Counted from the first letter of the stretch, positions 18,104 to 28,122 are shown. The stretch is DNA of 64,000 bases from Chondrocystis sp. NIES-4102 (GCA_002368355.1 AP018281.1:682001-746000), one strand, 5' to 3'. Made by a program: numbers and translations. Notes: generated by a model not told the origin, from the letters alone.

Positions 18104-18934
18104 TTATAATTCTTCTATTTCTACAGTTCTTCTAAGGGGTACAGACATTGGTTGAGCGTCAGCTTGAGGTAATTCAATCAATTCTTTCTCTTTCTGTCTG
18201 ACTTGTTTAGGTAGCATAATAGGTAGAGGTTCTTGTTCATCTTCTAGCCAGTAACTAGCTACAGGTAAGGTATGTTCTAAGTCTTCTAAGAGTCGAGGAA
18301 TAACCATGACTGCGTGTAGTTCGCCAATACGTTCTGCTTCCTGCATTCCTGCTTCAATAGCGATCGCAACATTAGCTACCGAACCCCGAATGATTGCTGT
18401 ACATAAACCATCCCCAATTTTTTCGTAGGAAGCCAATTGAACATCGGCTGATTTTAACATGGCATCTGCACCACCCACCATAGCAGGAAAGCCTCTAGTC
18501 TCTAATAAACCAATAGAATGATTACTTAAACGACTATAACCCCTTCTTTTTTGGGTTAATTCCACCAAATGACTACCAATAGGAAATATTGCCTCTAAAT
18601 TTGGCATTGGGCGTGGTATTACTAGTTTAGAAATTAGTTGTCCAAACTTTTCTGCCGTTTTTGCCCCTTCTTCTACTGCTAATCTCACATCCGCAATATT
18701 ACCTCGAATAACTGCGGTACAATGTCCACTGCCAATCTTTTCGTAACCCACCATAGTTACTTCCGATGACTTTAGCATCATGTCCGCCGTACCCACAATT
18801 GCAGGAAAACTTTTAGTCGATACTAAACCTAGCGCGCTGTCTTTGAAAGGATGTTCGCCAACATAGCTTTTTGGTTGTTGACGGTGCTTGCTGACTCTGC
18901 CTAGTGGTGTGCCTCTATATTCTAAATTAGACAT
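18104..18934 (-). CDS. ccmO: Carboxysome shell protein CcmO (tandem BMC domains)
   Basis: Trimer-forming shell protein of the beta-carboxysome. It has two BMC (Pfam00936-type) domains, at about 34-116 (LGLVSTKSFPAIVGTADMM) and 139-222 (IGLLETRGFPAMVGGADAM). Both include the EKIG-G-CTA-I-RG stretch seen in CcmK hexamers. The C-terminal 50 residues are a charged tail, and the 30-residue N-terminal extension is basic. The length of 276 agrees with CcmO. No ccmKLMN or rubisco genes are in view, so ccmO is a satellite locus here, as in several cyanobacteria. Confidence 0.92.
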   Translation of the reverse strand: MSNLEYRGTPLGRVSKHRQQPKSYVGEHPFKDSALGLVSTKSFPAIVGTADMMLKSSEVTMVGYEKIGSGHCTAVIRGNIADVRLAVEEGAKTAEKFGQLISKLVIPRPMPNLEAIFPIGSHLVELTQKRRGYSRLSNHSIGLLETRGFPAMVGGADAMLKSADVQLASYEKIGDGLCTAIIRGSVANVAIAIEAGMQEAERIGELHAVMVIPRLLEDLEHTLPVASYWLEDEQEPLPIMLPKQVRQKEKELIELPQADAQPMSVPLRRTVEIEEL

Positions 18935-19105
18935 TAAATATTTCTTTCCTCTACAAATATGCCACGCTGAGTAAGTATTTAGTTTCTTGTATTCAGTGTA
19001 GTCAGAAAAATGAATTATAGCGTCAGTTATAGTTTAGCTGATTGTCTTAAAGCTAGAGCAGATCTAAACAATCTAATATATGATATCAATCATTAGTTAT
19101 TTTGA

Positions 19106-20617
19106 TTATTCAAGGGCAATAGCTTGAGTTAGACCTTCTAAAGTATATTCTTTTGCTTCTATATCAATTCTACCTAGTAATTCACAACAAGTTTGGGATG
19201 TTTGGGGCCCAATGGAAGCTATATTAACATTAGCTAACAAAGATTTGATGGCATTATCCGACGATAATTGCTGTTTTAATAACTGATAAAAGTTGCGTAC
19301 GGTTTTAGAACTGGCAAAGGTAATGATGTTAACTTGCTGTTGCTGTAAAGCTTGCCAGGCGGTGGGTTCAATTGCGTCAGGGCATCGAGATTGATAGGCT
19401 GCCACTTCTACTACTTTAGCCCCACCCTTAGTTAATTCGGCTACTAACAATTCTCTGCCACCAGTTTCCACACGGGGAAATAAAATATTTTTGCCACTCA
19501 AATTTTCGGGAAAATTAGCAACTAAAGAATCTGCTATATAGTCTGGGGGATAAAAATCGCAATTAAGACCTCTTTGTTTTAAAACTTCGGCAGTTTTTCG
19601 CCCAACAACCGCAATTTTTATGTTACCTAAAATTCGCAGATCATAACCTAAATTATACAGACGCTCAAAAAAGTAATCTACAGCATTGGCTGAAGTCAGA
19701 ATTAACCACTGAAATTGCCTTATATTAGCGATCGCTTGATCTAAATCTGCCCAACTAGAAGGAGGTGTAATAGCTAAGGCTGGCATCTCAATTACTTTTG
19801 CCCCTTTTGCCTCCAATAAGTTAGTAAATTTACTTGCTTGATCTAAAGCCCTAGTCACTAAAATAGTCTGATCACTTAAAGGATAAGCAGATTTGGCTGT
19901 ATAAAAGTCTTGTTTACTCAGTTTCACAACTTTACCAATAATAATAACTGCGGGAGAAAGGGATACTTTAATCGTTTTTTCTACTATATCGGTTAAAGTA
20001 CCCCAAAAAAATTGTTGTTGTGGTCGTCCACAGTTATGAATTATGGCAATTGGTTCACAAGGCGATCGCCCGTTAACCAGTAAATTTTGAATTATTTCGG
20101 CAAGACAACGTCCTCCCATCAAAATTACCACAGTGTCTATTTTAGCTAAAGCTGACCAATTTAGTTGTTCTGGTTGATGTCCACTGACTACTGCAAAACA
20201 ACTACTTAAATGTTTATCGGTTAAAGGAATTCCTGCAAGTAAAGGTGCAGCTAGGGCGGAGGAGATCCCAGGAATTAGTTCAAAGTTGCATTTTGCTTGT
20301 TGCAGGGCTGCTATTTCTTCATTCGCACGTCCAAAAATCAAGGGATCGCCACTTTTTAATCTAATTACCTGTTTTCCCTCAAGACAGTATGCCACTAATA
20401 GTTGATTAATTCTTGCTTGGGGGGTACTAGGTTGTCCTCCTCGCTTACCTACGCAGATTTTTAAGGAGTCTGATGGGGCTAAATCTAAGAGAGATTGGTC
20501 TATTAAAGCGTCATATATTACGATATCTGCTACGGATAATCTTTGTTTCCCCTTAATGGTTAAGTATTCTTGGCTACCTATACCCGCACCAACTAAATAA
20601 ACTTGACCCAACTGCAT
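19106..20617 (-). CDS. cobA/hemD: Fused uroporphyrinogen-III C-methyltransferase / uroporphyrinogen-III synthase
   Basis: A bifunctional tetrapyrrole enzyme. Residues 1-240 are SUMT (CobA), which methylates uroporphyrinogen III at C2 and C7 with SAM to give precorrin-2 for siroheme and cobalamin. Motifs are VYLVGAGIGSQEYLTIKG, VGKRGG, RLKSGDPLIFGR (the common GGDP is SGDP here), and PGISSALAAPLLAGIPLT. Residues about 250-503 are uroporphyrinogen-III synthase (HemD), beginning ILVTRALDQA and including LTSANAVDYFFERL and ITFASSKTVRNF. A fusion of these two steps places both activities at the siroheme branch point. Start is ATG; it is monocistronic. Confidence 0.93.
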   Translation of the reverse strand: MQLGQVYLVGAGIGSQEYLTIKGKQRLSVADIVIYDALIDQSLLDLAPSDSLKICVGKRGGQPSTPQARINQLLVAYCLEGKQVIRLKSGDPLIFGRANEEIAALQQAKCNFELIPGISSALAAPLLAGIPLTDKHLSSCFAVVSGHQPEQLNWSALAKIDTVVILMGGRCLAEIIQNLLVNGRSPCEPIAIIHNCGRPQQQFFWGTLTDIVEKTIKVSLSPAVIIIGKVVKLSKQDFYTAKSAYPLSDQTILVTRALDQASKFTNLLEAKGAKVIEMPALAITPPSSWADLDQAIANIRQFQWLILTSANAVDYFFERLYNLGYDLRILGNIKIAVVGRKTAEVLKQRGLNCDFYPPDYIADSLVANFPENLSGKNILFPRVETGGRELLVAELTKGGAKVVEVAAYQSRCPDAIEPTAWQALQQQQVNIITFASSKTVRNFYQLLKQQLSSDNAIKSLLANVNIASIGPQTSQTCCELLGRIDIEAKEYTLEGLTQAIALE

Positions 20618-20749
20618 CTGCGCTTTTCTTTGATTATTGATTGTTAGTTGTTAATTGATTTTAAATTATCATTTTGATAAAAAGCTCTTAGCTATTACGC
20701 CTCCTAATACTAAACTTCTAATAGTGAGCAAAATAATGATCTTAAAAAG

Positions 20750-21604
20750 GTGAATTTTTATTTAGGGTGTGCAGTTTGGTCATATAAAGAGTGGGTAGGT
20801 AATTTATATCCTCCTAAAACTAAAGCTGCTGATTTTTTGAGTTTATATAGTCGCCGTTTTACAACAGTCGAAGGGAATACAACTTTTTATGCTATTCCAA
20901 GTTTAGCGACAATTGCCAAATGGATCGCCCAAACCCCCGTGGGCTTTAAGTTTTGTCCAAAATTATATCGTCAGTACACCCATCAAGGTTTATTATCTCC
21001 CCATATTGCTAAAACCTTAGATTTTTTGCAGATCATGGCAAATCTAGGCGATCGCTTAGGCACTATTTTTATTCAATTACCCCCAAGCTATACCCCAGAA
21101 TATTTTGAGGATTTGACTCAATTTTTAACCCCTTGTAGTCAGTCTGGTTTGGCTTTGGCTTTAGAAGTACGTCATCAGAATTGGTTTTGTGATCCTTACC
21201 GCGATCGCTTGCAATCTTTACTCACTCGGCTTAACATTTCTACAGTTCTACTCGATACTCGCCCAATTTATAATTGTCCTGATGATCCCCAGTTAAACAT
21301 CGAACGTCGTAAGCCTCAAGTCCCTCTACAAGTCAATCTTACAGACGACACTGGTTTTATCCGTTTTATCTCTCACCCTCAGCAACAATATAACCTACTT
21401 TATCTGCAACAATGGGTTACAACTTGCCACCATTGGTTAAACCAAGGCAAAACTATCTACTTTTTTGTTCATTGCCCCCAAGAGGTATATTCCCCCAATA
21501 CTGCTAAATACTTTTTTTCCTTACTACAACAGCAAAATAATACTATCCCTAATCTACCCTGGAATGAAATAGATCTTCCGCCAACCCAACTAAACTTGTT
21601 TTAA
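20750..21604 (+). CDS. DUF72 (YecE-like) protein
   Basis: A 284-residue TIM-barrel-like protein of the DUF72 family. The N terminus FYLGCAVWSYKEWVGNLYPP and the segments EGNTTFYAIP, FKFCPKLYRQYTH, LGTIFIQLPPSY and ALEVRHQNWF are the conserved blocks. No biochemical function is established for the family to my knowledge. The only usable start is GTG at 20750, since the frame is closed by TAA at 20711. That GTG overlaps the purine run AAAAAGG that would act as its ribosome binding site. Confidence 0.85.
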   Translation: MNFYLGCAVWSYKEWVGNLYPPKTKAADFLSLYSRRFTTVEGNTTFYAIPSLATIAKWIAQTPVGFKFCPKLYRQYTHQGLLSPHIAKTLDFLQIMANLGDRLGTIFIQLPPSYTPEYFEDLTQFLTPCSQSGLALALEVRHQNWFCDPYRDRLQSLLTRLNISTVLLDTRPIYNCPDDPQLNIERRKPQVPLQVNLTDDTGFIRFISHPQQQYNLLYLQQWVTTCHHWLNQGKTIYFFVHCPQEVYSPNTAKYFFSLLQQQNNTIPNLPWNEIDLPPTQLNLF

Positions 21605-21740
21605 AGACCATAACGGACGTTTATTAAAAAATGTAAACTTGATCCCCACGATTGAAATATAAAGTTTTCGTTAAGCGTATAATAATATTTAGATAGAGAA
21701 AGATAGTTGACTCTAAAAAGTTGGGCTAGCTCAATCTCGA

Positions 21741-21830
21741 TTTACGACTCAATCAAGATATTGCTTAACAGTTCTATAGAAATAGTAGTAGGGGCATTGT
21801 TTGGCTGACTTTGCCTCTATATTTTTTTTG
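21741..21830 (+). ncRNA. Candidate small RNA, unit 1 of a tandem pair
   Basis: A 90-base unit whose start (TTTACGACTCAATCAAGATA) and middle (TTGCTTAACAGTTCTATA) are repeated at 22024. It ends in a hairpin with arms AGGGGCA and TGCCTCT around the loop TTGTTTGGCTGACTT, followed by eight T. The loop is identical in both units while the stem bases differ, as expected for a regulatory RNA with a conserved loop. Size and layout resemble the cyanobacterial Yfr2 family, but this was not checked. Confidence 0.5.
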
Positions 21831-22023
21831 AGTGAGATTGGCTAAAAAGTTTACAAAAATTAACAATAGCTGAAATTAAATCTACTAAAGTAATTTAGGC
21901 ATTTTAAGCTAAAGAAATTATACTCTCGACTGTGACTTTTAACTGGTCTCTGTTTACAATAGTTAGTTTAATGGAATCGCTTCCCAGAAGTAGATAGATG
22001 GCAACTAAGCTACTTTAAAGGAT

Positions 22024-22113
22024 TTTACGACTCAATTAAGATATTGCTTAACGGTTCTATATGGTTGGTATTCAGGGGTGTTGTTTGGCTGACAACGCTC
22101 CTGTTTTTTTTTA
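22024..22113 (+). ncRNA. Candidate small RNA, unit 2 of a tandem pair
   Basis: Second unit, 283 bases downstream of the first. It shares TTTACGACTCAATTAAGATA and TTGCTTAACGGTTCTATA. The terminal hairpin has arms AGGGGTGTTG and CAACGCTCCT (with G-T wobble pairs) around TTTGGCTGA, followed by nine T after CTG. The stem has changed on both sides relative to unit 1 and still pairs, which supports a structured RNA with an intrinsic terminator. Confidence 0.5.
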
Positions 22114-22243
22114 CGTTTTTTTAACTAAGCTATAGGTTAATTTGAAATCTTATCTAATGTCTTCCGTAAATATACTCGTTTTTTTAATCCTTTTAACCAT
22201 CATAAATTAAAGTTTTGATGATTTTTTGTAGATGAACATCAAT

Positions 22244-22762
22244 CTACTTCATCAAATCTTCATAAAACTGGGAAGCAAATTGAGCAATGTGAGTTTTTTC
22301 ATAGATTTCAAAAGGCTGGTGTATCCAAGGATTATCAGCTAAATACTCAGCATAGTAATCAGGTATTTTTACGGATGTACTTTTGTACCAAATAACGGCA
22401 GTACGTATTTCTGTAATCTCACCATATTGAGATTGAAGCCAATTAATAGATTCTGCTAAACTCACCCCAGAATCAACCAAATCATCGACGAGAAGAAGAC
22501 GACCTGCTAAAGGTTCAATGGAGGTAAGATGTTCAGAAAACCTAATTTTACCGCGATCGCGATTATCTTTCCCCCCGTAGGAAGCAGTGGACAAAATAGC
22601 CAGGGGTTTATTATACAAACGACAGAGAAGATCACCAACTCTTAATCCTCCCTTTGCCAAACAAACAATATGATCAAATTGCCAATTAGATTGATAGATC
22701 TTGACAGCTAGGGTTTCAATTTTATGATGATATTCTGACCAAGATATATATAAATCTGTCAT
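22244..22762 (-). CDS. Phosphoribosyltransferase domain protein
   Basis: A 172-residue type I phosphoribosyltransferase. The PRPP-binding loop is LLLVDDLVDSGVSL near residue 95, and an upstream ICLAKGGLRVGDLLCRL-like block (VCLAKGGLRVGDLL) forms the PPi loop. It is similar in size to Gpt-type xanthine or hypoxanthine transferases, so purine salvage is likely, but the substrate cannot be read. The ATG at 22762 (MTDLYISWSEY) is preferred to a start 63 bases upstream, which would run into the divergent transporter gene. Only 22 bases separate the two starts. Confidence 0.82.
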   Translation of the reverse strand: MTDLYISWSEYHHKIETLAVKIYQSNWQFDHIVCLAKGGLRVGDLLCRLYNKPLAILSTASYGGKDNRDRGKIRFSEHLTSIEPLAGRLLLVDDLVDSGVSLAESINWLQSQYGEITEIRTAVIWYKSTSVKIPDYYAEYLADNPWIHQPFEIYEKTHIAQFASQFYEDLMK

Positions 22763-22784
22763 AAAAATAAGGGATAAGAAAAAA

Positions 22785-24422
22785 TTGGATAATATAGAGC
22801 GAGAAAGGCTTAATTTTACTACCAAACTTGCCTATGGATCTGGAGATATGGGTCCTGCGATTACGGCTAATATTTTAATATTTTTCTTGTTATATTTCTT
22901 TACTAATGTGGCTGGTTTACCTGCGGGATTATCAGGAAGCATTTTAGCAATAGGTAAAGTTGGGGATGCGATTAACGATCCAATTGTGGGGATAATGAGC
23001 GATCGCACAAGGAATCGTTGGGGAAGGCGTATACCTTGGATGCTGTTTGGGGCGATTCCCTTTGGAATTCTATATTTTCTCCAGTGGATAGTACCGCGAT
23101 TTAGTAGTAACCTCAGTGTTAATAATTGGTGTTTATTTGTCTATTACGTAATTATTGGAATTCTTTTTAATATTGCTTATACCGTTGTCAATTTACCCTA
23201 TACAGCCTTAACCCCAGATTTAACTCAAGACTATAACGAAAGAACCAATCTTAATAGTTTCCGCTTTGCCTTTTCCATTGGGGGTAGTATTTTATCTCTA
23301 GTTTTGGCAACTTTTATTTTTCAAGCTTACCCCGATGATCCACGACAGCAATATATAGCCTTGGGAATAGTTACCAGTCTGCTTTCAACCATAGCGATCT
23401 TTTGGTGTAGCTTCCGTATTCAAGAAAGGGGGACATCGCCAGTTTTAAACCAACAAGCCAAAAAAGTTCTGGGTTTTATTTTAGCTGCGGTAGGCACAAT
23501 AGGTGTGGTCTATGGCATTGCGCAATTTAGTAGTAATAAATCCAACGCTAGTTTATACGGTGTTTCAGGTATTTTATTGGGTATAGAATTTATTGCTTTT
23601 GGGCTTACTCTGATCTTTGCCAAAACCGAAGCACATCTAAATAATTCTCAAGCAATTGCTGCTAGAAATGAAGCAAATAATCTACCGATAACCCCTATTA
23701 AAGAACAGCTAAAAATAGCTTTTGCTAATAAAGCCTTCCTGTATGTAATTGGCATATATTTATGTTCTTGGCTTGCAGTTCAACTAACAGCGTCGATTTT
23801 AATTTACTTTGTCGTCAGTTGGATGGGGATGAAAGAATCAGACTTTCCCTTAGTGGCGATCGCTGTCCAGGGAACATCTTTACTAATGTTATTTTTCTGG
23901 CAATATGTCAGCGAAAAACTTGGTAAAAAAGCCGTTTACTATCTGGGTATGATTATCTGGATTATGGCACAAGCAGCATTATTTTTAATAAAACCAGGTC
24001 AAATCACGCTATTATATATTGCTGCAATTATGGCTGGGGTGGGTGTATCGGTTGCTTATCTAATTCCTTGGTCAATGATTCCCGATGTAGTTGATTCTGA
24101 TGAATTAGAAACAGGCGAAAGAAGAGAAGGAATATTTTATAGCTTTATGGTGTTGTTGCAAAAATTTGGGTTAGCGATCGCTTTACTAGTAGTCGGTCAA
24201 GCCTTAGAGTTTTCAGGTTTTATACAAGAAATTCCAGGTAAGCCGATTCCCATACAGCCAGATAGTGCTTTACTAGCAATTAGAATTGCGATCGCTCCTT
24301 TACCAACCGTATTTTTAATTATTGGTTTGGTTTTAACCTATTTTTACCCAATTACCAAACAAGTCCACGCCAATATTCGCATTAGACTACAAGCGAGGAA
24401 AATCAACCAAGATAATCAATAA
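22785..24422 (+). CDS. GPH (MelB-like) family sugar:cation symporter, MFS
   Basis: A 545-residue, 12-span transporter of the glycoside-pentoside-hexuronide family. The N-terminal block KLAYGSGDMGPAI, the conserved aspartate loop DAINDPIVGIMSDRTRNRWGR and IPWSMIPDVVDSDELETG in the second half are family signatures. It is about 70 residues longer than MelB, the extra length lying between helices six and seven. Cation-coupled sugar uptake is the family role. The start is a TTG (22785) eleven bases after AAGGGA, and no ATG fits the conserved N terminus. Its stop overlaps the pyrF start by one base, so the two are probably cotranscribed. Confidence 0.85.
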   Translation: MDNIERERLNFTTKLAYGSGDMGPAITANILIFFLLYFFTNVAGLPAGLSGSILAIGKVGDAINDPIVGIMSDRTRNRWGRRIPWMLFGAIPFGILYFLQWIVPRFSSNLSVNNWCLFVYYVIIGILFNIAYTVVNLPYTALTPDLTQDYNERTNLNSFRFAFSIGGSILSLVLATFIFQAYPDDPRQQYIALGIVTSLLSTIAIFWCSFRIQERGTSPVLNQQAKKVLGFILAAVGTIGVVYGIAQFSSNKSNASLYGVSGILLGIEFIAFGLTLIFAKTEAHLNNSQAIAARNEANNLPITPIKEQLKIAFANKAFLYVIGIYLCSWLAVQLTASILIYFVVSWMGMKESDFPLVAIAVQGTSLLMLFFWQYVSEKLGKKAVYYLGMIIWIMAQAALFLIKPGQITLLYIAAIMAGVGVSVAYLIPWSMIPDVVDSDELETGERREGIFYSFMVLLQKFGLAIALLVVGQALEFSGFIQEIPGKPIPIQPDSALLAIRIAIAPLPTVFLIIGLVLTYFYPITKQVHANIRIRLQARKINQDNQ

Positions 24423-25330
24423 TGACTCAACTATTTATCGATCAGTTAATCGAACAAATTAAGCTTAAAAAGACCCCTTGTATAGTGGGGTTAGATCCAG
24501 CTTTAGATCGAATGCCTACTAGTTGGCTGCAAGCACAAGGAATAAACCAAGAAAGTAGTTTAAGCGACTGTGCAGCAGCAATTTATCAATATAACTTGAT
24601 GATCTTAGATGCGATCGCCGAGCTTGTACCTGCGGTTAAACCTCAAGCTGCTTATTACGAATTATATGGATCGGCAGGATTTCTCGCCTTAGAAAAAACC
24701 ATCATGGCTGCACGCGATCGCGATCTTTTAGTAGTATTAGATGTTAAACGGGGCGATATCGCCTCTACTGCTACCGCCTACGCCCAAAGCTATCTACCGT
24801 CGCAACCAGCCCGAAATTTTGAAGCTGATGCCATAACAATTGTTCCCTATTTAGGTAAAGATTGTCTTGATCCTTTTTTCGCAGAAGCCATTAAATGGGG
24901 AAAGGGAATTTTCGTCTGTGTGAAAACATCTAATCCTGGGGCTTCCATAATTCAACAACAGCAGATCAATGACCGTTATTTATATGAAATTGTTGCCGAT
25001 TTAATAAAACCTGCTGCCACTAATAGTATTGGTAAGTATGGATATAGTGGAATTGGGGCGGTAGTTGGTGCTACCTATCCCGAAGCAGCCCAACGCTTAC
25101 GTCAACAACTACCAAATAGTCTATTTCTTGTTCCTGGAGTCGGGGCGCAGGGAGGCGGTGAGGCTGGCATTAAAGCCTGTTTTAACCCTGATGGCTTAGG
25201 GGCGATCGTCAGTAGTTCACGGGCAATTATGTATCCCCATTTGTACGGTGAATCGGAATCTAACCAAACAACCATCAGACAGGCTACTTTAGATTTAATT
25301 AGTCAAGTGGCAGGCATTGTGGATATTTAA
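24422..25330 (+). CDS. pyrF: Orotidine 5'-phosphate decarboxylase (long type)
   Basis: Last step of UMP synthesis, decarboxylating orotidine 5'-phosphate. The catalytic block is DVKRGDIASTATAYA, with the substrate lysine, and the N terminus has the phosphate-side sequence IVGLDPALDRMP. VPGVGAQGG closes the barrel. At 302 residues it is the longer type found in cyanobacteria, actinobacteria and myxobacteria rather than the 240-residue enterobacterial form. It starts within the stop codon of the transporter gene (TAATG), indicating translational coupling. Confidence 0.94.
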   Translation: MTQLFIDQLIEQIKLKKTPCIVGLDPALDRMPTSWLQAQGINQESSLSDCAAAIYQYNLMILDAIAELVPAVKPQAAYYELYGSAGFLALEKTIMAARDRDLLVVLDVKRGDIASTATAYAQSYLPSQPARNFEADAITIVPYLGKDCLDPFFAEAIKWGKGIFVCVKTSNPGASIIQQQQINDRYLYEIVADLIKPAATNSIGKYGYSGIGAVVGATYPEAAQRLRQQLPNSLFLVPGVGAQGGGEAGIKACFNPDGLGAIVSSSRAIMYPHLYGESESNQTTIRQATLDLISQVAGIVDI

Positions 25331-25720
25331 TGTACGGGAGAGGGGAGGTAGGGGGTAGTAGGTAGAGCGGAGACCCCGCGTACCACAAGGGCATAATATC
25401 GACGTAAGGCGCGTCTTGAAAAAGTTGCTCATGAGGGAAACCCCCAAGACCGCACTTTTTCGCAAGGGAATGCTCCGCTCCCGAAGGGTAGGTAGGGGGT
25501 AGGGGGTAGCCCTAAAGGATAAGCTTCGCAAATAGGTAGGGGGTAATAGGTAGTAGGTAGTAGGTAGGGGAGTAATCCCACAAGGGGACAATGAGAGTAA
25601 CGCGCTACTTATTACTTGTAAGGAGTCAGTAGTTAGAAGGTAATGTTATTTGAAAGCTAAAAGCTAAAAGCTAAAGGCTAAAAGCTAATAGCTAATAGCT
25701 ACCAAAAGTAGACGGTAAGC
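25331..25720. repeat. Mosaic intergenic repeat, copy 6
   Basis: Starts right after pyrF. It contains GTAGGTAG-like tracts in two long blocks and a patch related to the palindrome insert core (CATGAGGGAAACCCCCAAGA) but without flanking GATGCAG. The block TAATCCCACAAGGGGACAAT follows, then AGTCAGTAGTTAG and about eight AGCTAAA units. Open frames on the minus strand here are repeat translation, not genes. Confidence 0.7.
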
Positions 25721-25779
25721 TTATAACGTATTTAAATTGCATACTATTCTTTTAGAAAATCAGATTGAAACCCTTATCT

Positions 25780-25945
<166 letters not shown>

Positions 25946-25974
25946 ACCAGTAATTTAAATGCGTAACAGCTTAT

Positions 25975-28122
25975 CTAACTAGATAATGCCATTTCCATAA
26001 AGATATCTTGACTACTACGAGTTTCAGCATCTGTGGGTGGTTTTCTCTGAACAAATTTACCATCAGATTGTAGATCCCAAGCCTGACGGTTATCTGCCAA
26101 CATCACACCTAAAATCTCCTGTAAGTCCTTAAACAATTCGGGAGATTCAATGGGTGTCACTGCTTCAACTCGGCGACTTAAATTACGAGTCATCCAGTCG
26201 GCACTACCTATATATATTTCCTCCTTACCGTCATTATGAAAGTAGAAAATACGAGCGTGTTCAAGAAAACGTCCAATAATGCTAACTACACGGATTTTTT
26301 CACTAATATCGGGTAATCCAGGACGTAAACAACAAATACCTCTAATTATTAAATCTATTTCAACTCCTGCTTGGGAAGCTTGGTAAAGAGCTTGTATTAC
26401 TTGTTGATCTACTAAAGAATTCATCTTGGCAATAATGCGTCCAGTTTTGCCTTGACGACAATTTTCTGCCTCACGATTAATCATTTCAATCATGCGTTCA
26501 CGCAGACTTACAGGGGAAACTAATAACTTGTGATAGGATTTTTGTCGGGAATAACCTGTTAAATAATTGAATAAATCCGTTAAATCCGCCCCTAATTCCT
26601 CACGACAGCTTAAAAGACCCAAATCGGTATATATTTTAGCTGTTTTCGGATTATAGTTACCTGTGCCAATATGTACATAACGACGTATTTTTTCGTGTTC
26701 CTGACGTACTACGAGAGTGATTTTAGTGTGAGTTTTTAACCCAGCCACCCCATAAACCACGTGTACCCCAGATTTTTCTAATTTTTTCGCCCAGATGATA
26801 TTATTTTCCTCATCAAAACGAGCCTTGAGTTCGACTAAAACAACTACCTGTTTATTATTTTGGGCTGCTGCAATTAGGGCTTTGAGGATAGGAGAGTCGC
26901 CAGAAGTACGATACAAAGTCATCTTAATTGCCAAGACATGAGGATCGTAAGCAGCTTCAGTCACAAAGCGCAAGACGGTATTGCTAAAGGAATGATAGGG
27001 ATGATGAACTAAAATATCTCCTTGACGAATGACATCAAAAAAGTTTTGCCCCTCACTACTTTTATCTTCTTCTTCTACTTGTGCTTGTAATTGGCGCAGA
27101 CGACTAGGTAAAACGGAATGCCAAGGTTTATCTTTTAATTCAGGTAGGGGTAAACTCATAAAAGACATCAAACTCCCCAAACTGAGTAAACCGTCGATAT
27201 CGTAAACGTCATTTTCTTCCAAATCCAATTCTTCAATGATAGTAGAACGTAAATCTGGGGGGACAGAGGCTTCAATTTCCAATCTTACAGAAGATCCGCC
27301 AATGCGACGTTTTTGCAGTTCTTTTTCGATCGCCAGTAATAAATCATCTGCTTCATCTTCTTCCACCGACAAGTCTGCATTACGAGTAACGCGGAAAACA
27401 TAAGACTCTAAAATATTCATTCCTGGAAATAAATATTCTAAATTATGGGTAACTACCTGTTCGATGGGTACACCAGTCCAAACACTAGTCTGACCTTTGT
27501 GTCGTTGTCTTAGTCCTTCTGGTAAGGTGACAAAACGATCAAGGACATTGGGAATTTTCACCCTAGCAAACAGTTCATCATCGAGGGTAGGATCTTTAAG
27601 TCCTACTGCCAAATTGAGACTGAGGTTAGAAATATAGGGAAAAGGATGGGAAGGATCTACGGCTAAGGGAGTAAGTACAGGAAAGATATGAGCTTCAAAA
27701 AATTGATTGATATAATTTCTTTGTTCTTGACTTAGATCTACATAGTTAAGAATATGAATTCCTGATTTTACCAATTCCTTTTTCAGAGCTTTTTCAAAAT
27801 GCTGATGCTGCTCTTGAATCATCGGTGTTAGGACTTTGGCGATCGCTTCTAATTGTTGTTGAGGATTGCGTCCATCGGCAGATAGCTTAGTTACCCCTGC
27901 TGATACCTGTTGCTTGAGGGCTGCGATCCTAACCATAAAGAATTCATCTAGGTTAGAACTAAAGATTGCCATAAATTTGAGACGCTCTAGCAAGGGAGTT
28001 CTTTTATCTAATGCTTCTGCTAACACTCGGCGGTTAAATTCCAGCCAGCTTAATTCTCGGTTGAAATAGTGTTGTGGATCAGCGAGATTGATTGCCTTAT
28101 CAAGAGATTTACTACTAGTCAT
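25975..28122 (-). CDS. ppk1: Polyphosphate kinase 1
   Basis: Reversibly polymerises the gamma phosphate of ATP into polyphosphate. At 715 residues it has the four-domain PPK1 layout. The N domain begins YFNRELSWLEFNRRVL. Conserved blocks are VHHPYHSFS, AIKMTLYRTS and VELKARFDEENNI, and the catalytic phospho-histidine region is GLKTHTKITLVVRQE. The C-terminal block has GTGNYNPKTAKIYTDLG and the second histidine region IYIGSADWMTRNL. The start is an ATG. It is monocistronic, followed by the repeat region. Confidence 0.96.
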   Translation of the reverse strand: MTSSKSLDKAINLADPQHYFNRELSWLEFNRRVLAEALDKRTPLLERLKFMAIFSSNLDEFFMVRIAALKQQVSAGVTKLSADGRNPQQQLEAIAKVLTPMIQEQHQHFEKALKKELVKSGIHILNYVDLSQEQRNYINQFFEAHIFPVLTPLAVDPSHPFPYISNLSLNLAVGLKDPTLDDELFARVKIPNVLDRFVTLPEGLRQRHKGQTSVWTGVPIEQVVTHNLEYLFPGMNILESYVFRVTRNADLSVEEDEADDLLLAIEKELQKRRIGGSSVRLEIEASVPPDLRSTIIEELDLEENDVYDIDGLLSLGSLMSFMSLPLPELKDKPWHSVLPSRLRQLQAQVEEEDKSSEGQNFFDVIRQGDILVHHPYHSFSNTVLRFVTEAAYDPHVLAIKMTLYRTSGDSPILKALIAAAQNNKQVVVLVELKARFDEENNIIWAKKLEKSGVHVVYGVAGLKTHTKITLVVRQEHEKIRRYVHIGTGNYNPKTAKIYTDLGLLSCREELGADLTDLFNYLTGYSRQKSYHKLLVSPVSLRERMIEMINREAENCRQGKTGRIIAKMNSLVDQQVIQALYQASQAGVEIDLIIRGICCLRPGLPDISEKIRVVSIIGRFLEHARIFYFHNDGKEEIYIGSADWMTRNLSRRVEAVTPIESPELFKDLQEILGVMLADNRQAWDLQSDGKFVQRKPPTDAETRSSQDIFMEMALSS

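Noticed and set aside
25295-25591. 98-codon minus-strand open frame
   Set aside because: It is a translation of the GTAGGTAG repeat tract and overlaps the end of pyrF.
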